A stretch of 63,069 nt of DNA from Parabacteroides bouchesdurhonensis. Its GTDB lineage: Bacteria; Bacteroidota; Bacteroidia; Bacteroidales; Tannerellaceae. This document shows positions 59,620-63,069 of the stretch, piece after piece. The stretch spans positions 642,783-705,851 of the forward strand of contig NZ_LT896588.1 of NCBI RefSeq assembly GCF_900186615.1, in the 5' to 3' direction. The position numbers were made by a program, and so were the translations under genes. The notes under the pieces were generated by a model, which made no database searches, was not told the origin of the DNA, and saw nothing but the letters and a program-made list of their open reading frames with translations. Each line of letters starts with the position of its first letter. Within the stretch, counting starts at the first letter, position 1.

Positions 59620-62600
59620 TTATTTCACTACAGTCTTATCAACAAATTCGCCAACCTTAACAATAACTACGCCTGCAGGTGCAGAGATTGTTTCAGCATC
59701 GGAAGTAGCGATAACCGTAGTGTTATGGCCTACTACGTCTGATACGATGATAGTCTTACCGGCTGCACCGTATACAGTTACATTACCTTCACCGGCTACT
59801 ACACTGATTGTGTTGTCGTCTGCGTTGATTGAACCGTTTGATGTAGGAGTTTCAGCTTCAGCAAGAGTTACAACAGAAGCACCTGCTTTACCAGCTTTAA
59901 CAAGGTCGTTATTTGAACCAACCATTTGAACATAAGCACCACCATCATTTGTTACCATACGGTAAACACCTGATTCGCCAAGAATAGTTTCAAGCTTGAA
60001 GCGGAAACCGTTAACTGCAGCAGCATTGCTCTTAATGTTGATAGTATCTTTTACTGTTTCCATTACATCTTTCTTATTAAGTCTTGTATTGAAAACAACT
60101 AAAGAATCAACACCATAACGCATTGCAGGACGGAACAGGAAGCGATCATTACCATCGCTGTCTCTATAAGGATTAACCTTATCTGTTGCATGAGCCTTCA
60201 CTGAATCCGCATCTGCCAATGTCAGATACATACGGAAACCTTCTTGTTCTTCCGTAGGATTAGCTATTGCTTTAGATACATAGTAAGCAGCTTTTTCGCC
60301 TTCTACATATGCCACAGTATCCAGATAGAATGTGAAGTCTTCTGATGCATATTCAGCTTTCAGGTCACCTACGCGAGCACCTACAGCAAAGTTATCTTTA
60401 CCGATAGTTAACATTTCATTACCGAACTTGATGTTCTGATGGCCTCTTGCTTTAAATTCCATAGAAGGAGTATCCATTTCTTTCAAGATAAACGGAGCAA
60501 TATTCTCCAAATTCAAAGCTGTAGCTTTTACCAGCGGAGCTTTCTGCTTAGCATCCAATGATAACATTGTATAGGATGCTGTAGGGGCTGTTCCTGTCTT
60601 GCCTTCAGCAACCCAAACAGCTGTATCAATCAAGATATAGTTATCTTTTGCAATTTCTTTGATAAAGAATACAGAAGCGTTAGCTTTGTTATCAACCATT
60701 GCATAAGTAGTAGAAGCAGAGCCTGCAGAGCCACCAACTGTAGCAACATATTTATTATCGGCATCTTTCAGTTTATAAGCAACACGTTTCAAAGCAGGAA
60801 CACCTGTAATCTCTGCACCGTAAGCTTTGCCTTTACCTTCACCATCAGCAGCTTCCAGATACATTGCGCTTTCAGTTTCGCCTAAGAATACGCTCTTGTC
60901 ATCACCTTGCATATAAGAAGTTAACAGATATTCGTAAGCAGAAGTCAACTGGAACATCTTGTTAGCCAATTTACCGGCCGCTTCATAATAATAACCTGTA
61001 TATTCTTCTTTAGCATCAGCTATTGCGCCGGCTTCAACCAAACGGATAGTATCTGTACCGATCTGGAATACATTTTCTACTTCTTTGTCGCCAACCTTTT
61101 CGATCTTATTGATTCCACCACCAGCTAAAACAGTACCTGTTGCACGGTTGATGATTGAATATACGCCATCGGCATCACCTTTAACGGCAATCCATTGATC
61201 TGAAACATTTACAGCGCTGGCTGTACCTGCCAAAACGAGGTCGGTTACTTCTACAGTATTAGCGGCACCCTTAATAGCAGCCTCTGATAACGGAGCTGTG
61301 ATATATTTACCATTATAATTTTCTTTACTACCATAAGTTGCGCCAGCAGCATTGAAGTTATGTCCAGCCAGTTTCAAGAAATAAACCTTGTCTGTGCTGA
61401 TAGTAGCATCACCGCCAACAGCCTTAGTTGCATACGGCTGAATCAATGGGAAGTAAGTTTGATCAGCTGTTAATGTATCAACAACCAACAATGCATTGTT
61501 ACCTAACAAACGCAAAGCTACTGTAGGCATAACAACAGCAGAATCTGCTAAGTTATATGAGCGTTTAGCCGGATCAAAAACCAATGTATTGCAAGCATAA
61601 GTTCCACTCAACATACTCAAAGAGTCAGCCATAAAGCCTATTTTTCCTGCAGCTGTTCCATTCACTTTCTTCTTCGGTACGGATACCGGTTGGATAGAGA
61701 TTGAATCGTTAGCCAAAGCATAACGAACTACCCACATAGCAGCACCCATAGGACGTTGCAACTTATCTCCGTTTTTACCTGTATAGTCTGTTTTGTTATT
61801 GGCAACTGATGTATAACCAAGAAGTGTGTCTTTGGTCATAGTCAATGCAGGAAGTATCATCGGTTCAGTCATACCTTTTGAATCATATGTAGCCCCAGTA
61901 GTTGTACCTGCTACATATACAGTATCTACCTGCAACCAGGTTTTAGCTGTTTTATATCCATTTGCCGTCTTATCAGAAATAAAGGCGCCATCACTAGCTA
62001 CAGCAGCTGCAGCCTGATTTGTTGTTAAGTTCAACAAAGTATCAGCATTAGCAGGAGCAGCATAAGCTGTACGTGCAAACCAAGTATTTTCCGACAGGAT
62101 GTTACCTTCAGTCGGTTTAACCGGAGCATTCTTATCACTGGTATTGACAGCATTGAAATAGAATTTACCCTTTACAACATTGTTGAACTGAGTAGCATTC
62201 ATTGCAAATTCTGTGCGTACGAAACGTGCCAATACATTAGCTTCATCAGTAGTAGGAGCGGTTGTTCCAGCAACAGCCTGTACATAAAACTTCTTATCAG
62301 CTTCACTCCAGCACAATGTACGTACGGAGTCTTTTCCGTTTACATTATTAATTGCATAGAAAGCACTTCCGTTATAAGCCCAGTCGGTAATACCGTCTGC
62401 TGTAAATTTAGCATCAACTTTACCATCTTCGCTTGTAGAAACCTTCGGCATAGCCAGGTAAGCCAAAGTACGTTTGTTTTGCAATTTGTAAGTTACACCG
62501 GCAGTTGTTACAGTAGACTGTACAGTCCACAACATAGAGTCGGCACGCATCCAGCTTTCACCGGGTTTAATGGCTGTTGTATCAGCTTTTGCCATACCGA

Positions 62601-62784
62601 AAGCCGGAGCTAAAACCCCTGCTAATGGAATTGCTGTAGCATCAACCTTTACAGGAGACAAATAGATGTAAGTACCGGACTTAACATCTTTCAGATCCTG
62701 TTCTCCCATAATTGCCTGTTGAGCACTCACGGAAGAGACAGCTACCAAAGCGGTAGCCAATAATGTAGAGAATCTCTTGTTCAT
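59620..62784 (-). CDS. Large secreted DUF6383-like surface protein
   Basis: About 1054 residues from the ATG at 62782-62784 (MNKRFSTLLATALVAVSSVSAQ, a signal peptide); an ATG four codons upstream (62794-62796) is also possible. The body consists of repeated modules of a beta-trefoil-like kind (YKLQNKRTLAYLAMP, YSIINRATGTVLAGGG, YKLKDADNKYVATVGG, YRMVTNDGGAYVQMVGS). The C-terminal 70 residues (NVTVYGAAGKTIIVSDVVG ... APAGVVIVKVGEFVDKTVVK) match DUF6383 and look like a type A C-terminal sorting domain of the type IX secretion system. Such proteins are numerous in Parabacteroides. Expression is probably controlled by the invertible promoter upstream. Confidence 0.8.
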   Translation of the reverse strand: MNKRFSTLLATALVAVSSVSAQQAIMGEQDLKDVKSGTYIYLSPVKVDATAIPLAGVLAPAFGMAKADTTAIKPGESWMRADSMLWTVQSTVTTAGVTYKLQNKRTLAYLAMPKVSTSEDGKVDAKFTADGITDWAYNGSAFYAINNVNGKDSVRTLCWSEADKKFYVQAVAGTTAPTTDEANVLARFVRTEFAMNATQFNNVVKGKFYFNAVNTSDKNAPVKPTEGNILSENTWFARTAYAAPANADTLLNLTTNQAAAAVASDGAFISDKTANGYKTAKTWLQVDTVYVAGTTTGATYDSKGMTEPMILPALTMTKDTLLGYTSVANNKTDYTGKNGDKLQRPMGAAMWVVRYALANDSISIQPVSVPKKKVNGTAAGKIGFMADSLSMLSGTYACNTLVFDPAKRSYNLADSAVVMPTVALRLLGNNALLVVDTLTADQTYFPLIQPYATKAVGGDATISTDKVYFLKLAGHNFNAAGATYGSKENYNGKYITAPLSEAAIKGAANTVEVTDLVLAGTASAVNVSDQWIAVKGDADGVYSIINRATGTVLAGGGINKIEKVGDKEVENVFQIGTDTIRLVEAGAIADAKEEYTGYYYEAAGKLANKMFQLTSAYEYLLTSYMQGDDKSVFLGETESAMYLEAADGEGKGKAYGAEITGVPALKRVAYKLKDADNKYVATVGGSAGSASTTYAMVDNKANASVFFIKEIAKDNYILIDTAVWVAEGKTGTAPTASYTMLSLDAKQKAPLVKATALNLENIAPFILKEMDTPSMEFKARGHQNIKFGNEMLTIGKDNFAVGARVGDLKAEYASEDFTFYLDTVAYVEGEKAAYYVSKAIANPTEEQEGFRMYLTLADADSVKAHATDKVNPYRDSDGNDRFLFRPAMRYGVDSLVVFNTRLNKKDVMETVKDTINIKSNAAAVNGFRFKLETILGESGVYRMVTNDGGAYVQMVGSNNDLVKAGKAGASVVTLAEAETPTSNGSINADDNTISVVAGEGNVTVYGAAGKTIIVSDVVGHNTTVIATSDAETISAPAGVVIVKVGEFVDKTVVK

Positions 62785-62876
62785 ACTTTTTCTCATTTAA
62801 TATTAATAATAGTGTTCATTAAAAAACTTATTTATCAAAGGCTTTCGCTTTCCACAAGACATTGGAAATGACTAAC

Positions 62877-63069
62877 GAAAACGTTGGTCTAGAATCGTCG
62901 TTTTTTAGCCTGTTTTTGAAGCGTTCGTAATACGAAGCCTTTGTTTTGTAACTAATAGCCTATATTATTGATAAGAAAGCATATAGAGGGATAAAAAATT
63001 ATTCAAAAAGGGTTGCAGGAATAAAAGAAAGATGTACCTTTGCATTGACGAATCTAGACGAACGTTTTC
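62877..63069. promoter_or_regulatory. Putative invertible promoter segment flanked by inverted repeats
   Basis: Left arm 62877-62899 and right arm 63047-63069 are inverted copies matching at 21 of 23 positions (arms begin GAAAACGTT and contain GTCTAGA). The right arm runs to the very last base of the window and may continue. Between them lie 147 bp with a palindrome TTCGTAATACGAA (62924-62936) and one promoter, pointing right, whose -7 box ends 4 bp from the right arm. The leftward surface-protein gene starts about 80-90 bp beyond the left arm. Inversion would turn the promoter toward that gene. Confidence 0.7.
63013..63043 (+). promoter_or_regulatory. Bacteroidetes-type promoter inside the invertible segment
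   Basis: TTG at 63013-63015, 19-nt spacer, TACCTTTGC at 63035-63043. Very close to consensus. It faces out of the window to the right, away from the DUF6383-like gene; I find no consensus promoter facing that gene in the present orientation. Confidence 0.75.

Noticed and set aside
62835-62845. Fixed promoter for the surface-protein gene between the left arm and the start codon
   Set aside because: The minus strand there reads AGCCTTTG, which lacks the TA of the TAnnTTTG box and has no TTG at a normal distance.

Overview
The window looks like a chromosomal segment of a Bacteroidales gut anaerobe, most likely Parabacteroides. Grounds: SusC/SusD and TonB receptor genes, an ECF sigma/FecR pair, class 3 fructose-bisphosphatase, DUF4251, DUF4221, DUF4922 and DUF6383-type proteins, and promoters of the Bacteroidetes form (TTG, about 19 nt, TAnnTTTG). 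The genus is an inference, resting mainly on the DUF6383-like surface protein at the right end.

Layout. 1-7.8 kb: a leftward nutrient-uptake locus (end of a Gfo/Idh/MocA oxidoreductase, lipoprotein, SusD, a SusC carrying an STN signalling domain) with its FecR anti-sigma and ECF sigma genes upstream. 8-17 kb: leftward housekeeping genes: an NfnAB-like pair, a GroES-fold protein, DUF4251, a MATE transporter, a FecCD-type ABC permease and ATPase, and fbp. 17-25.7 kb: a TonB receptor, a SagB-like nitroreductase, tandem metallophosphoesterases, an S41 protease and a PfkB kinase. 25.8-26.1 kb: three identical tRNA-Asn genes. 26.3-31.3 kb: a clearly GC-richer operon with a TonB receptor, a degenerate sensor kinase lacking the phospho-acceptor His and the ATPase domain, an intact LytS-like kinase and a LytTR response regulator. 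It is followed by trmB and mrp.

33.2-47.9 kb is accessory DNA stacked at the 3' end of tRNA-Phe. Three copies of a short att-like sequence divide it into a 2.4-kb remnant (a membrane-anchored coiled-coil protein and an AlbA_2/HTH regulator) and a 12.2-kb mobilizable element. The element carries a tyrosine integrase, three excisionase-like HTH proteins, a BfmA-type mobilization protein, a relaxase, a strongly folded oriT candidate, a helicase-nuclease fusion that may be a defence protein, and a TetR-controlled redox module (nitroreductase, DUF2271 lipoprotein, beta-barrel) sharing one palindromic operator at three sites.

48-59.4 kb returns to the core chromosome: thiL-lpxK-sppA, a DUF4922/glycosyltransferase pair, hutI with a cyclodeaminase, a SIS-domain protein and a DUF4221 lipoprotein.

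The right end holds the observation I rate highest. Upstream of the 1055-residue DUF6383-like surface protein lies a segment bounded by 23-bp inverted repeats (62877-62899 and 63047-63069, 21 of 23 matching). It contains one recognisable promoter, which here points away from the gene. This is the layout of an invertible, phase-variable promoter, and in this assembly the surface protein appears to be in the OFF orientation.
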